Of a DNA stretch of 64,000 nucleotides, positions 17,202-26,133 are shown in pieces. Made by a program: the position numbers and the translations under genes. This DNA comes from Spirosoma aerolatum (GTDB lineage Bacteria; Bacteroidota; Bacteroidia; Cytophagales; Spirosomataceae), in contig NZ_CP020104.1 in NCBI RefSeq assembly GCF_002056795.1, positions 6,581,501 to 6,645,500 on the forward strand. Direction: 5' to 3'. Within the stretch, counting starts at the first letter, position 1; each line of letters begins with the position of its first letter. The notes beneath the pieces were generated by a model, which did no database searches, was not told where the DNA came from, and saw nothing but the letters and a program-made list of their open reading frames with translations.

Positions 17202-19433
17202 ATGAACAACCGTAATCGACTCGGGCTGCTTTTGCTGGCTGCTAGCTTATTGGCTCATTTGAGCCTACAACAGGCAGTTGCACAGTCCCGACAGCGCTAT
17301 TCCAATCTTCAACAAGCCCTGTTTTCGGGTGGCCAACTGACCGGATCGCCCGGCCCCCGCTCCGTAAACTGGATTGAAGGCGGTAGCAAGTTTTCGTTCA
17401 TCGATGGCCAAAACACCATCAAGACCTTTTCGCCCAAAGACCAGAAAGAAGAGGTGATCTTCGATGGTGCGCAACTGAAATTCCCCAATTCTGACCGCCC
17501 ATTTGAATATGGCTCGTTCCAGTGGTCGAAAGACTCAAAGAACATCCTATTTCAGAGCAATTTCCGGCCCATCTATCGGCGCTCGGGCATTTCCGACTAC
17601 TATGTGTACTCGGTAGCCGACAAAAGCCTGAAACTGGTGGCCAAAGACGCACAAACGGCCGAACTGTCGCCCGATGGCCAGAAAATCGGCTACGAACGGG
17701 GAGGAAATCTGTTTGTATTCGATTTTGCCACCCAACAGGAAACCCAACTCACCAACGATGCCAAACCCGCTTTGTACAACGGTCGTTTTGGCTGGGTTTA
17801 TGAAGAAGAATTTGGGCTGGCCCAGGCTTGGGAATGGTCGCCCGATAGCAAGTTCATTGCGTTCTGGCAGTCGGACGAACGACAGGTTCCAATGTATCGC
17901 CTGACGGATTATAAAGGCTTTGATGAAAAATATGACTCGCTCCCCTACCCCCGCGTGGGCGATACCAACCCGATTGTCCGCATCGGGGTCATTGAGATTG
18001 CCAATAAAGCCAAACAGTGGATGAAGGTCGATCTGGGTGATGGCTATATTCCACGTATTTACTGGACTTCGCTCGAAGGGCAACTAGCACTGATGCACCT
18101 GAACCGCAAGCAGAATCACCTGCGGTTGTATATGGCCAATGCTCGCACGGGTGATTCTCGCCAGATCATGGAAGAAACCTCCAGCACCTGGGTCGACATC
18201 TTCGATTTTTTCGCGGGTATCAATCACCTGATGTATTTTCCGGCAGGTGTTCAGGAGTTCTATTGGGTTTCGGATCGGGATGGCTATGCACATCTGTACC
18301 GCTACAATTATTCGGGTAAACTGCTCAATGCCGTCACAAGTGGCAAATGGGAGGTGACGTATGTGCATCACATCGACCCCAAAACAAAGAAGGTTTATTT
18401 CACGTCGACAGAAGCATCTCCCCTGGAACGTCAGTTATTTGTAGCCGATGTGGATGGCAAAAACAAACGACGGCTGACCAGCGTAGCCGGACGACATGCG
18501 GTAAATTTTTCACCGAACGGCCAGTATTTCATTGACAAATACTCCAACGTTAACACGCCTACGCAGGTTGAACTTCGCGATACCAAAGGCCAGCTTATCA
18601 AAGCGCTGGAAACCAATAAACGGGTTTGGGATTACATAGCCAGCCACGATTACGCCCATAAAGAACTGGCAAATTTTACTACCTCCGACGGCCAGCCTAT
18701 CGACATTTCAATCATCAAGCCCATCGATTTCGACCCTAGTCATAAATATCCGGTCGTGCTGGACATCTACGGTGGGCCGGGTGCTCAATCCGTGTACAAC
18801 GAATTTGCCACAACGGGCTGGCACCAATGGCTGGCTCAAACAGGCTATGTTGTCGTTAGTGTGAATAACCGGGGCAGCGGAGGGTACGGACGCGATTTTG
18901 AGAAGATCGTTTATGAAAAACTAGGAAAGTACGAGAGCCTCGACTTTGCCGAGACGGCCGCCTATCTGGCTAAACTTCCCTGGATCGATGCCAGCCGGAT
19001 GGCCATTCGCGGTCATAGCTACGGTGGCTATATGAGCAGCTATACGATGCTGACCCATCCGGGCGTATTCAAAGTCTCGATTGTGGGTGCCCCCGTAACG
19101 GACTGGCGGCTCTACGACTCAATTTACACCGAACGATACATGGGTTTATTGCCCGAAAATGAAGAGAAATATAAAGCCAGCGCAGTTACAACTTATGCGA
19201 AAAACCTGGCCGGAAAAATGTTCATTGCTCACTCTACAATGGACGAAAACGTACACGTTCGGAACACATTTCAATTAATGAATGCACTGGAAGATGCCGG
19301 TAAAGATGCAGATTTACGCATTTATCCGCCCGGTGCTCACGGCGTTGCGTATAGTGCGAATACTCAGCTACTACTCTATCAGCAATACACAGCCTACCTG
19401 GAGAACTACTTAAAAAATACACCTGTCAACTAA
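17202..19433 (+). CDS. Dipeptidyl peptidase IV-like serine peptidase (S9)
   Basis: A 743-residue exported protein with a signal peptide (LGLLLLAASLLAHLSL...AVAQS). An eight-bladed-propeller domain (about 40-470) precedes an alpha/beta-hydrolase domain. The catalytic triad is visible: S606 in GHSYGGYMSSY, D681 in MDENVHVR and H713 in GAHG. The propeller includes WVYEEEFGLAQAWEWSPD, whose Glu pair in DPP4 enzymes holds the peptide N-terminus. The expected reaction is removal of X-Pro or X-Ala dipeptides in the periplasm. It is monocistronic, with its own promoter-like element and a strong terminator. Confidence 0.93.
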   Translation: MNNRNRLGLLLLAASLLAHLSLQQAVAQSRQRYSNLQQALFSGGQLTGSPGPRSVNWIEGGSKFSFIDGQNTIKTFSPKDQKEEVIFDGAQLKFPNSDRPFEYGSFQWSKDSKNILFQSNFRPIYRRSGISDYYVYSVADKSLKLVAKDAQTAELSPDGQKIGYERGGNLFVFDFATQQETQLTNDAKPALYNGRFGWVYEEEFGLAQAWEWSPDSKFIAFWQSDERQVPMYRLTDYKGFDEKYDSLPYPRVGDTNPIVRIGVIEIANKAKQWMKVDLGDGYIPRIYWTSLEGQLALMHLNRKQNHLRLYMANARTGDSRQIMEETSSTWVDIFDFFAGINHLMYFPAGVQEFYWVSDRDGYAHLYRYNYSGKLLNAVTSGKWEVTYVHHIDPKTKKVYFTSTEASPLERQLFVADVDGKNKRRLTSVAGRHAVNFSPNGQYFIDKYSNVNTPTQVELRDTKGQLIKALETNKRVWDYIASHDYAHKELANFTTSDGQPIDISIIKPIDFDPSHKYPVVLDIYGGPGAQSVYNEFATTGWHQWLAQTGYVVVSVNNRGSGGYGRDFEKIVYEKLGKYESLDFAETAAYLAKLPWIDASRMAIRGHSYGGYMSSYTMLTHPGVFKVSIVGAPVTDWRLYDSIYTERYMGLLPENEEKYKASAVTTYAKNLAGKMFIAHSTMDENVHVRNTFQLMNALEDAGKDADLRIYPPGAHGVAYSANTQLLLYQQYTAYLENYLKNTPVN

Positions 19434-19434
19434 C

Positions 19435-19467
19435 AAAAAAGTCCAGCAAAAAAAGCTGGACTTTTTT
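19435..19467 (+). terminator. Rho-independent terminator of DPP4-like gene
   Basis: AAAAAAGTCCAGC (19435-19447) pairs perfectly with GCTGGACTTTTTT (19455-19467) across an A7 loop and ends in a T6 run, 2 bp after the stop codon. Confidence 0.9.
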
Positions 19468-19615
19468 ACTATAAAGGGCCTTTAGAGCCAACCTGAGGGA
19501 TTTATATAAATTCTAAATTATTGGCGTGCTAAACAAACGTAGACATAGTTGGTTGATAATGCATTCACGACACTAATTAGATTAATAAGTAAATTCACTA
19601 AAACCATCAAACGTT

Positions 19616-19936
19616 ATGAAAAAGCTAATCATTGCTGCTTCTGTCTGCGCTATGCTGGCAGCCGCACAAACCAGTTTTGCCCAGGCCGTTCAGGAAGGGA
19701 AAGCGGTTAAAAAAGAGATGAAAGCTGAAAAGAAAATTTCAAAAGCACATGAACTCAATGCCAATGCTCGCAGTGGTAAAGGGCTCGAGATAGCTGGTGT
19801 TTCCGACCCTAAAACACGCATGGCCAAAGCAGACCGCAAACTGGAAAAAGCCGAAAAGAAAGCACTGAAAAGCGATGCGAAAGAGCTAAAAGCCGTGGCA
19901 AAAGCGAAAACCAAAAAAGCGGCTGGCGTTGATTAA
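19616..19936 (+). CDS. Small secreted Lys/Ala-rich protein
   Basis: A 106-residue protein with a clear signal peptide (LIIAASVCAMLAAAQTSFAQ). The mature ~85 residues are dominated by Lys, Ala and Glu (repeated KKEMKAEKKISKA and DRKLEKAEKKALKSD-type stretches), predicting a highly basic, charged helical or coiled-coil periplasmic protein. No domain is recognised. Similar Lys/Ala-rich secreted peptides occur in Cytophagales, but no function is known to me. It stands alone between the DPP4 terminator and a convergent hairpin shared with ruvA. Confidence 0.75.
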   Translation: MKKLIIAASVCAMLAAAQTSFAQAVQEGKAVKKEMKAEKKISKAHELNANARSGKGLEIAGVSDPKTRMAKADRKLEKAEKKALKSDAKELKAVAKAKTKKAAGVD

Positions 19937-19987
19937 CTCCTGATAAAAACTACAGGCGAGGATCATTTCCTCCTCTATCCATATCAT

Positions 19988-20034
19988 ATAGCCAACAAAC
20001 ATAGCCAAACTACCTGACTACGTTTGTTGGCTAT
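19988..20034. terminator. Convergent hairpin between small secreted gene and ruvA
   Basis: ATAGCCAACAAAC (19988-20000) and GTTTGTTGGCTAT (20022-20034) are perfect 13-bp reverse complements with a 21-nt loop. There is no long T-run on either side, so termination is probable rather than certain. The hairpin ends just before the ruvA stop codon. Confidence 0.55.
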
Positions 20035-20036
20035 AA

Positions 20037-20630
20037 CTAGCCCTGTCGCAACGCCCGTCGAATAACTTCCTCTACGGTCAGATTCGGTTCTGCTTTCAGC
20101 GCATCATCGACACTCTTTTCGGCAGTGGCTTTGGGAAATCCTAGGGCAACCAGTGCAGCCAGCGACTCCTCCCGAACTGGGTTGGCAGCTTGCTGGCGGT
20201 AGGTGGGGCCATCTGGCACAACACCCGATTTCTTCATTTTATCGCGCAGCTCCAGAATAATCCGTTGGGCGGTTTTAGCGCCAATCCCCTTGATGGCCTG
20301 GACAGCCCTTACATTTTCGCCAAGAATAGCCAGCCGTAAATCGCCCGGCTGCATAGCCGACAGCATACCGAGCGCCGTATTCGGCCCAACACCCGACACC
20401 CCGATCAGATCCAGAAAAAGCGATTTTTCGTCGGCGCTGGCAAAGCCATACAATGCCTGAGAATCTTCCCGAAACAGATGATGAATGAATAATTTGATGC
20501 GATCTCCACCACCGGGTAAAATAGAATAGGTTTGAAGCGATATGTGTACCATATAGCCTACACCATGAACGTCGATAATCGTATGGGTAGGCTCTTTGTA
20601 GGCAAGAACCCCGTCTAAATAAGCAATCAT
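20037..20630 (-). CDS. ruvA: Holliday junction DNA helicase subunit RuvA
   Basis: A 197-residue protein of usual RuvA length. The N-terminal OB-fold (1-62, MIAYLDGVLAYKEPTHTIID) is followed by tandem helix-hairpin-helix motifs (LIGVSGVGPNTALGML and IKGIGAKTAQRIILELRDK) that contact the junction, and a C-terminal domain (about 150-197, ALVALGFPKATAEKSV) that binds RuvB. RuvA holds Holliday junctions as a tetramer or octamer so that RuvB can drive branch migration during recombination. ruvB and ruvC are not adjacent. It is transcribed away from the lytic transglycosylase terminator. Confidence 0.96.
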   Translation of the reverse strand: MIAYLDGVLAYKEPTHTIIDVHGVGYMVHISLQTYSILPGGGDRIKLFIHHLFREDSQALYGFASADEKSLFLDLIGVSGVGPNTALGMLSAMQPGDLRLAILGENVRAVQAIKGIGAKTAQRIILELRDKMKKSGVVPDGPTYRQQAANPVREESLAALVALGFPKATAEKSVDDALKAEPNLTVEEVIRRALRQG

Positions 20631-20682
20631 TCGTTAGCGGCAAAGGCTTGTTTATAAGCCTGTTATAGAACTATAAAGATAC

Positions 20683-20722
20683 AAAAAACCGACGACTTAT
20701 TCATCAGAAAGCCGTCGGTTTT
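20683..20722 (-). terminator. Rho-independent terminator of the mltD-like gene
   Basis: Read on the minus strand, AAAACCGACGGC pairs with GTCGTCGGTTTT (11 of 12 positions) and runs into a T-rich tail. It lies between the mltD-like stop codon and ruvA. Confidence 0.75.
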
Positions 20723-20798
20723 GACAATTCATTGTACGGTTTACGGCAGATAAAAGCATCGTGTTGTTTTGTCCATCGTAAACTAATAACTACACCCA

Positions 20799-22373
20799 TT
20801 AACCAACAATCAACTTCTGGCCGGGGCGGAGCGAATTGTTACGAATGTGGTTTAATTTTTTCAGCCGCTCAATAGTCAAACCATCGTATCGCTGGGCAAT
20901 GTTCCAAAGCGTATCGCCGTCCTGTACGCGATGGTAACGAGGCTTATACCGCTTACTTTTTACCACAACTTCGGCTTTCTTAGTTGCTTTAGCGGTTCCC
21001 TGATGAGCCAGTCGCTCCGCACGTGTTTCGGCCACTTCTTTCAGGATTGTCAACTTCTGCCCACGCTGGATTCTGGTAGACCGTAAATGATTCCAGCGTT
21101 TCAAATCATAAAGTTCTACGTTGAACCGATCGGCAATATCAGTTAGATTGTCTCCTTTTTTTACAACATACATTTGCTTGCGGGGCTTCCGCATCACAAT
21201 CGTTTCAATATCTTCTTCGGGTTCATCATCCGATTCAGTCAGAGCCTGTTTTGCCGCAACCGCCGATGTTTCGTCCAGAGTTATATTCGCCAAAGGATTC
21301 TGACTCCGTGCTGCCCAGGCTCCTATCGAATCAGCCCCATACCGAATATCTTCGGCACTGGCCAACAGAATATGCTCCATCCGGCCCGGTATTTTACGAG
21401 CCGAATCCATAATAGCTTGCCGACGACTGGCAAAGTAGCCGTATTGCTGATGAGGAATGCGTAAGGGGTATCGCCGGGTATAATCGGGCAAAATCGTCGT
21501 GGTAATAGCCGGATTCATCTTCTGCAAATCCATTAACGGCATTGTACTGTGTTTTGCAAACGTTTCAAGATTGAAGTAGCCCGAAATGTGAATCGTATCA
21601 TGCGGAATTGGATACTCGTAGTTTTCGGCCACAATCCCATGATCGTTAGCATAGTTCATCAGGTAGGTGAACGCTACAAATTGAGGAACGTAACCACGCG
21701 TCTCTTTAGGCAGGGCATCATAGATTGAATAAAATGAATCGCCCCCCGTTCGGCGCATGGCCCGTTTCACCGCTCCAGGCCCGCAGTTGTAAGCAGCCAT
21801 TGTCAGTTCCCAATCGCCAAAGATGTTATACAGATCGCGCAGGTATTTGCAGGCCGCTTCTGTCGCCTTGACCGGGTCCATCCGCTCGTCTACGTAATCA
21901 TCCTGAAAGAGTCGAAGGTCACGGCCAGTACCGGGCATAATCTGCCAGAGCCCACCAGCGCCCGCCCGTGAAATAGCCCGTGGGTTCAGGGCCGATTCGA
22001 CGATTGAGAGGTATTTTAATTCGTTCGGTAACCCATATTCGGCAAGTAAACGTTCGTAAAGTGGAAAGAATAGGGGGATTCGTTCCAGCATGGTTTGGGT
22101 GTAGCTCGCCCGCCGGAAGGTAAAATAATCGACGTAAGCCTGAACGGCTTTGTGGTAATTCAGAGGAATGTCTTTCTGTAACTTTGCCAGCCGCTCGCGA
22201 ATCAGACTGTCAGGAACAGTCGGCACATAGGCCAGCGTATCTTTCTTAACTATCGTACTGTCCAATTGAATCGTAGTCTCGGCGTGGGCGCTGCTTACCG
22301 ACCCAACGAAGGTCGCCCCCACTACCGCACTCAACAGCCTCAGTCTTAACAGGCTACGGTTCAGGTAGTTCAT
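20799..22373 (-). CDS. MltD-like lytic murein transglycosylase with two LysM domains
   Basis: A 524-residue exported protein (signal peptide about 1-31, SVSSAHAE). The catalytic SLT domain (about 95-260) has the Glu in YLSIVESALNPRA (E126), the GLWQIMPGTG loop and TMAAYNCGPGAVKRA. After a linker, two LysM domains (about 398-445 and 476-524) start with VVKKGDNLTDIA and RVQDGDTLWNIA; these bind peptidoglycan. The enzyme cleaves between MurNAc and GlcNAc, forming 1,6-anhydro ends, in cell-wall remodelling. It is called MltD-like from its domain order. Confidence 0.92.
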   Translation of the reverse strand: MNYLNRSLLRLRLLSAVVGATFVGSVSSAHAETTIQLDSTIVKKDTLAYVPTVPDSLIRERLAKLQKDIPLNYHKAVQAYVDYFTFRRASYTQTMLERIPLFFPLYERLLAEYGLPNELKYLSIVESALNPRAISRAGAGGLWQIMPGTGRDLRLFQDDYVDERMDPVKATEAACKYLRDLYNIFGDWELTMAAYNCGPGAVKRAMRRTGGDSFYSIYDALPKETRGYVPQFVAFTYLMNYANDHGIVAENYEYPIPHDTIHISGYFNLETFAKHSTMPLMDLQKMNPAITTTILPDYTRRYPLRIPHQQYGYFASRRQAIMDSARKIPGRMEHILLASAEDIRYGADSIGAWAARSQNPLANITLDETSAVAAKQALTESDDEPEEDIETIVMRKPRKQMYVVKKGDNLTDIADRFNVELYDLKRWNHLRSTRIQRGQKLTILKEVAETRAERLAHQGTAKATKKAEVVVKSKRYKPRYHRVQDGDTLWNIAQRYDGLTIERLKKLNHIRNNSLRPGQKLIVG

Positions 22374-22390
22374 ATAGATTACGTTACGTT

Positions 22391-22486
22391 TATGATGTAT
22401 GATGTAAGAGGTATGATATTGAGAACAAAAGATTTCTTTTTATGTAAACGCTTCGTTCCTATATCATACAGTATATATCATATATG
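22391..22486. repeat. Imperfect inverted repeat built from ATGATGTATG words, overlapping the gatA 3' end
   Basis: TATGATGTATGATGTAAGAG... (22391-22419) is complementary to ATATCATACAGTATATATCA... (22461-22486). The right arm overlaps the last codons and stop (TGA at 22480-22478) of the amidase gene. Confidence 0.6.
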
Positions 22487-23929
22487 CTGCAAAGTTTTTG
22501 CCAATCCAATCAGTGACTCTTCGGCAAAAGGCGGAGCCATGAGTTGTATACCTATCGGCAGCCCGTTTGCGTCGGTACCATTTGGAATCGATATAGCCGG
22601 ATAGCCTACTACGTTTGCCTGAACCGTGAATATATCGGCCAGGTACATTTGTAATGGATCCTCTGTTTTCTCGCCCAACTGGAATGCAGGTGTGGGTGTG
22701 GTGGGCGACAGTAAAAAATCGTATTGTCCAAATAGCCGCTCGGTTTCCTGCCGAATCAACCGTCGAACCTGTTGTGCTTTGGTGTAATAAGCGTCGTAAT
22801 AGCTGGCACTCAGCGCAAACGTACCCAGCAAAATCCGCCGACGTACTTCAGCACCGAACCCTTCTGTCCGGCTTTTTTTGTACAACGTCAAAAGGTCCAT
22901 TCCTGATGTACCCGTCGATAAACTTCTGTATCCATAGCGTACGCCGTCGAAGCGCGATAGGTTCGACGAGGCTTCGGCGGTTGTCAGAATATAATAGGTA
23001 GGCAGCAGGTACTGTAACAGCGAAATTTCGACGGGTTCAACCGTATGCCCTGCCGCTTTCAATTGATCGATGGTACGCTGGGTAGCTTCCCGAATGCTTT
23101 GATCGACTCCTTCACTTTCGACCCCATCGCGTAAATACGCTATACGCAGTGGACGTTCAGGAAGTGATGCCTGGCTATAGGCTGAAACCGGCCGACTCGA
23201 AACCGTACTATCAAACTCGTCGGGACCAGCCATAATTTCGAGCAGAAGCGCGGCATCGTCGGGCGTATTGGCAATCGGTCCTATGCAATCGAAAGAAGAT
23301 GCATAGGCAATCAAACCCCAGCGGCTCACACGGCCATAGGTGGGTTTCAAACCTACAACGCCACAGAATGCGGCCGGTTGACGGACCGAACCACCCGTAT
23401 CGGAACCAATACTAGCTAAACAAAGCCCCGCCTGTACCGCAACGGCTGAGCCGCCACTCGATCCACCTGGCACGCGACTGGTATCGGCTGCATTTCGAAC
23501 CGGGCCAAAGGCCGAATTTTCGTTCGATGAACCCATCGCAAACTCATCGCAGTTTTGCCGACCAATGATTATCACATCCTCATCAATCAGTCGTTGCACG
23601 GCTGTTGCTGTAAATTGTGCCGTAAACTTGTCGAGTATACGACTACCTGCGCGTACACCATGATTGGCATAACTGAGCACATCTTTGATACCAATCACCA
23701 TACCCGCCAGTCGACCAGCCGTACCATCGGCCAGTTTCTGGTCGACACGATCCGCCTGCTGCCGGGCTTCATCGGCGTATACTTCGGTAAATACGTTAAG
23801 GTGCTGAGCCTCCTGAATGCGAGTGAGGTACTGCTCTACCAATTGGCGGCAGGTAAGCTGGCCTGTTTTTAGGTCAGCCTGTACAGAAGAAAAGCTACGG
23901 TATAGCGTCACAAGGAAATGGCTTATCAC
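22478..23929 (-). CDS. gatA: Glu-tRNA(Gln)/Asp-tRNA(Asn) amidotransferase subunit A
   Basis: A 483-residue amidase-signature protein of GatA length. The Ser-cisSer-Lys triad is placed as K82 (GIKDV), S157 (GGSSGGSAVAV) and S181 (SDTGGSVRQPA), matching GatA spacing. In bacteria lacking GlnRS or AsnRS, GatABC amidates mischarged tRNA; GatA releases ammonia from glutamine. gatB and gatC are not adjacent, so another amidase-signature enzyme is possible, but the GatA-specific stretches (QNCDEFAMGSSNENSAFGPVRN, abbreviated here by its position, about 125-146) support the name. The last residues His-Ile and the stop codon are encoded inside an intergenic-type repeat. Confidence 0.92.
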   Translation of the reverse strand: MISHFLVTLYRSFSSVQADLKTGQLTCRQLVEQYLTRIQEAQHLNVFTEVYADEARQQADRVDQKLADGTAGRLAGMVIGIKDVLSYANHGVRAGSRILDKFTAQFTATAVQRLIDEDVIIIGRQNCDEFAMGSSNENSAFGPVRNAADTSRVPGGSSGGSAVAVQAGLCLASIGSDTGGSVRQPAAFCGVVGLKPTYGRVSRWGLIAYASSFDCIGPIANTPDDAALLLEIMAGPDEFDSTVSSRPVSAYSQASLPERPLRIAYLRDGVESEGVDQSIREATQRTIDQLKAAGHTVEPVEISLLQYLLPTYYILTTAEASSNLSRFDGVRYGYRSLSTGTSGMDLLTLYKKSRTEGFGAEVRRRILLGTFALSASYYDAYYTKAQQVRRLIRQETERLFGQYDFLLSPTTPTPAFQLGEKTEDPLQMYLADIFTVQANVVGYPAISIPNGTDANGLPIGIQLMAPPFAEESLIGLAKTLQHI

Positions 23930-23993
23930 TACTCAGCCCTCAACGGGAAAGAATTACGTTCTCTCGTAGGACAGGCAGCTAAACTAACAAAAA

Positions 23994-24036
23994 CAGACAA
24001 TCAGACGGCTCCTTAAGGGAACCGCCTGATTGTCTG
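23994..24036 (-). terminator. Rho-independent terminator of tatA
   Basis: CAGACAATCAGACGG (23994-24008) pairs with CCGCCTGATTGTCTG (24022-24036) with one mismatch. On the minus strand the stem is followed by CTGTTTTTG, giving a U-tract. Confidence 0.85.
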
Positions 24037-24054
24037 CCTGGATACAATACATGC

Positions 24055-24258
24055 TTAGTGTTTATCCGACTCTTTCAGACCTTCTTCGATATTCTCGCGA
24101 ACGTCTTTAGTAGCGTCTTTGAATTCTTTGATGCCTTTACCGAGGCCCCGTGCGAGTTCGGGAATTTTTTTAGCGCCGAACAACAGGAGCAACGCCAGGA
24201 AGATAAAAATCATTTCCTGACCGCCCAAACCCATAATTGCAAAAATGCTTGAAACCAT
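24055..24258 (-). CDS. tatA: Sec-independent protein translocase subunit TatA/E
   Basis: A 67-residue protein with the TatA layout: a short transmembrane helix (about 14-28, MIFIFLALLLLFG), the hinge FGAKKIPELARGLGKG, an amphipathic helix and a charged tail. TatA oligomers form the passage for folded proteins with twin-arginine signals. tatC is not in the window. A -7-like element precedes it and a terminator follows, so it is probably transcribed alone. Confidence 0.93.
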   Translation of the reverse strand: MVSSIFAIMGLGGQEMIFIFLALLLLFGAKKIPELARGLGKGIKEFKDATKDVRENIEEGLKESDKH

Positions 24259-24281
24259 GATTCCTGGAATTTGAATGTATG

Positions 24282-24289
24282 CAAAATTA
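24282..24289 (-). promoter_or_regulatory. Putative -7 promoter element for tatA
   Basis: On the minus strand 24289-24282 reads TAATTTTG, an exact TAnnTTTG match, 23 bp before the ATG at 24258. No -33 TTG is evident. Confidence 0.35.
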
Positions 24290-24292
24290 ATG

Positions 24293-24384
24293 AATTACGA
24301 AGTACGATTTACGATTTACGATATAAAAGTTACGAACTACGATTGGGCTTTTACCAAATCGTCAATCGCAAGTCATACATCGCT
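24293..24384. repeat. Word-based intergenic repeat (TTACGA / ACGATTTACG)
   Basis: The gap between tatA and the DUF1232 gene repeats TTACGA, TACGATTTACGATTTACG and TTACGAACTACGATT, then partly complementary AAATCGTCAATCG. The inverted match is weaker than in the other word-based repeats here. Confidence 0.4.
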
Positions 24385-24391
24385 TTCTACT

Positions 24392-24865
24392 TTATCCGAT
24401 CTTAATCGTTGCCGCTCGACGAGGTGACTCGCCTTGCTGATTAACGACCGGATTTTCCCACTGTCTGAACTTTTCTATATCATCTTTTATGCCACTAAAC
24501 AGCCAGAGCATCAGCGCAATATCGTCGGTTAAACCAACAACGGGCAGAAAATCCGGCAAAAAATCCAGGGGCGACACAAAATAGATCAGCACGGCAATCA
24601 TTCTGAGCAGGGTTTTCCAGGGCACTTCCCGGTAATCACCCGATGCGTATGCTTTCAGCAAACGGGTCACCACGCCCAGTTGGTCACGGAATGTCGAAAA
24701 GTTAGCGCCTGTCAACCCGCCACTTTTTTCAACCGCTTCCCGAATCAATTCAAACAAACTACGGCTGTTTCGGGCATATCGGGATGCGCCAGCGTTGGCG
24801 CGCTTGAAGAAGATAGAGGATAAAACTCTGGATATAAGATTACTATTTTTCATTGGCATATCCAT
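24392..24865 (-). CDS. DUF1232 (YkvA-like) membrane protein
   Basis: A 157-residue protein with the DUF1232 core: a hydrophobic stretch (about 88-97, MIAVLIYFVSP) running into SPLDFLPDFLPVVGLTDDIALMLWL, abbreviated as SPLDFLPD...GLTDD. The family is widespread and small, probably membrane-associated, with no established biochemical role. An earlier start is at the M-D-M-P beginning used here; MKNSNLISRV four residues later is an equal alternative. It is not in an operon. Confidence 0.85.
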   Translation of the reverse strand: MDMPMKNSNLISRVLSSIFFKRANAGASRYARNSRSLFELIREAVEKSGGLTGANFSTFRDQLGVVTRLLKAYASGDYREVPWKTLLRMIAVLIYFVSPLDFLPDFLPVVGLTDDIALMLWLFSGIKDDIEKFRQWENPVVNQQGESPRRAATIKIG

Positions 24866-24973
24866 TCGGTAGAATGGCTGATTAACAAAGCAGGTGGCAG
24901 TGAATGTCTAACAACTTTTTTCGAATAATCTATTAACGTTGGAACTGAAGCATAAGTTTTATTCCCCTTGTAT

Positions 24974-25004
24974 TGGTTTGTGTAGAACCGGGGCTGTACT
25001 TTTG
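24974..25004 (+). promoter_or_regulatory. Promoter of mdh
   Basis: TTG (24974-24976), a 20-bp spacer and TACTTTTG (24997-25004) match the Bacteroidota primary sigma consensus. The implied transcript starts about 30 bp before the ATG at 25040. Confidence 0.75.
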
Positions 25005-25039
25005 CGGTCTCGTGTTAACCCTTTAATTCCGAATACCGT

Positions 25040-25981
25040 ATGAAAGTTACAGTAGTAGGTGCTGGGGCCGTTGGAGCCACCTGCGCCGATAACATTGCCC
25101 GCCGGGAGCTTGCCCATGAAGTTGTGCTGTTAGACATCAAGGACGGGCTTAGCGAAGGTAAATCCCTCGATATGCTCCAGGCGTCAACGTTGCTCGACTG
25201 CGACGTTAAAATAACCGGCTCTACCAATAATTACGAAAAAACGGCGGGTTCGGATGTCGTCGTTATTACATCGGGGATTCCACGCAAACCAGGAATGACC
25301 CGCGAAGACCTTATTGGCATCAATGCGGGGATCGTAAAAGGCGTTACCGAAAACATTCTGAAACACTCGCCCGACGCTATCTTCATTATCATATCGAACC
25401 CAATGGATACCATGACGTATCTGGCCCTGAAAGCGTCAGGTTTGCCCAAAAATCGGGTAATTGGCCTAGGTGGTGCATTGGATTCGGCTCGTTTTAAAAC
25501 CTATCTATCGCTGGCGTTGAACTGCTCGCCCAACGACTTACAGGCTTCCGTTATCGGTGGCCACGGCGATACAACCATGATTCCGCTGACCCGTCTAGCT
25601 ACTAAAGCAGGGGTTCCTGTCGGCAATTTCCTGGACGAAGAAACGCTGAAAAAAGTAGCTGCAGATACGATGGTTGGCGGTGCTACCTTAACCGGATTGA
25701 TCGGTACCTCGGCCTGGTATGCACCTGGAGCGGCTGGCGCCTACATGGTTGAAAGCATCCTACGCGACCAGAAACGCGTAATTCCATCTTGCGTATTACT
25801 CGAAGGTGAATATGGCCAGTCGGACATCTGTCTGGGTGTACCCGTTGTGCTGGGTCGTAGCGGTTGGGAAGAAATCATTGATTACAAACTGAACGAGGAA
25901 GAGCAGGCTGCCTTCAACAAATCGGCCGATGCTGTTCGCAACATGAATAGCGTATTGAGCACGCTAAACATCGGTATCTAA
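25040..25981 (+). CDS. mdh: Malate dehydrogenase
   Basis: A 313-residue NAD-dependent malate dehydrogenase of the LDH-like MDH type. It has the nucleotide-binding VVGAGAVGATCA (about 5-16), D32 typical of NAD preference, substrate-binding R82 and R88 (IPRKPGMTRED; Arg rather than Gln marks MDH over LDH), R151 and catalytic H175 in GGHGDTT. It interconverts malate and oxaloacetate in the TCA cycle. The gene is monocistronic with a good promoter and terminator. Confidence 0.96.
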   Translation: MKVTVVGAGAVGATCADNIARRELAHEVVLLDIKDGLSEGKSLDMLQASTLLDCDVKITGSTNNYEKTAGSDVVVITSGIPRKPGMTREDLIGINAGIVKGVTENILKHSPDAIFIIISNPMDTMTYLALKASGLPKNRVIGLGGALDSARFKTYLSLALNCSPNDLQASVIGGHGDTTMIPLTRLATKAGVPVGNFLDEETLKKVAADTMVGGATLTGLIGTSAWYAPGAAGAYMVESILRDQKRVIPSCVLLEGEYGQSDICLGVPVVLGRSGWEEIIDYKLNEEEQAAFNKSADAVRNMNSVLSTLNIGI

Positions 25982-26004
25982 TTCTTTCGATTGCTCATCA
26001 TTTG

Positions 26005-26032
26005 AAAAACCGGTCCCAACGACCGGTTTTTT
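26005..26032 (+). terminator. Rho-independent terminator of mdh
   Basis: AAAAACCGGTC (26005-26015) pairs with GACCGGTTTTT (26021-26031) across CCAAC and ends in a T6 run. Confidence 0.92.
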
Positions 26033-26133
26033 GTTTTCCCCACTTCATACGGTGTTAATGCCGTTTCAGCCAAAGTCGATTTTCAAGCCCACTCGTCGCT
26101 CTATAACTATGCAGTGTTTAACAGCCTCTTTTT

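Noticed and set aside
19690..19914. Minus-strand frame opposite the Lys-rich protein
   Set aside because: It is the shadow of the Lys/Ala-rich gene (Phe/Ser/Ala-rich on the other strand), with no start context.
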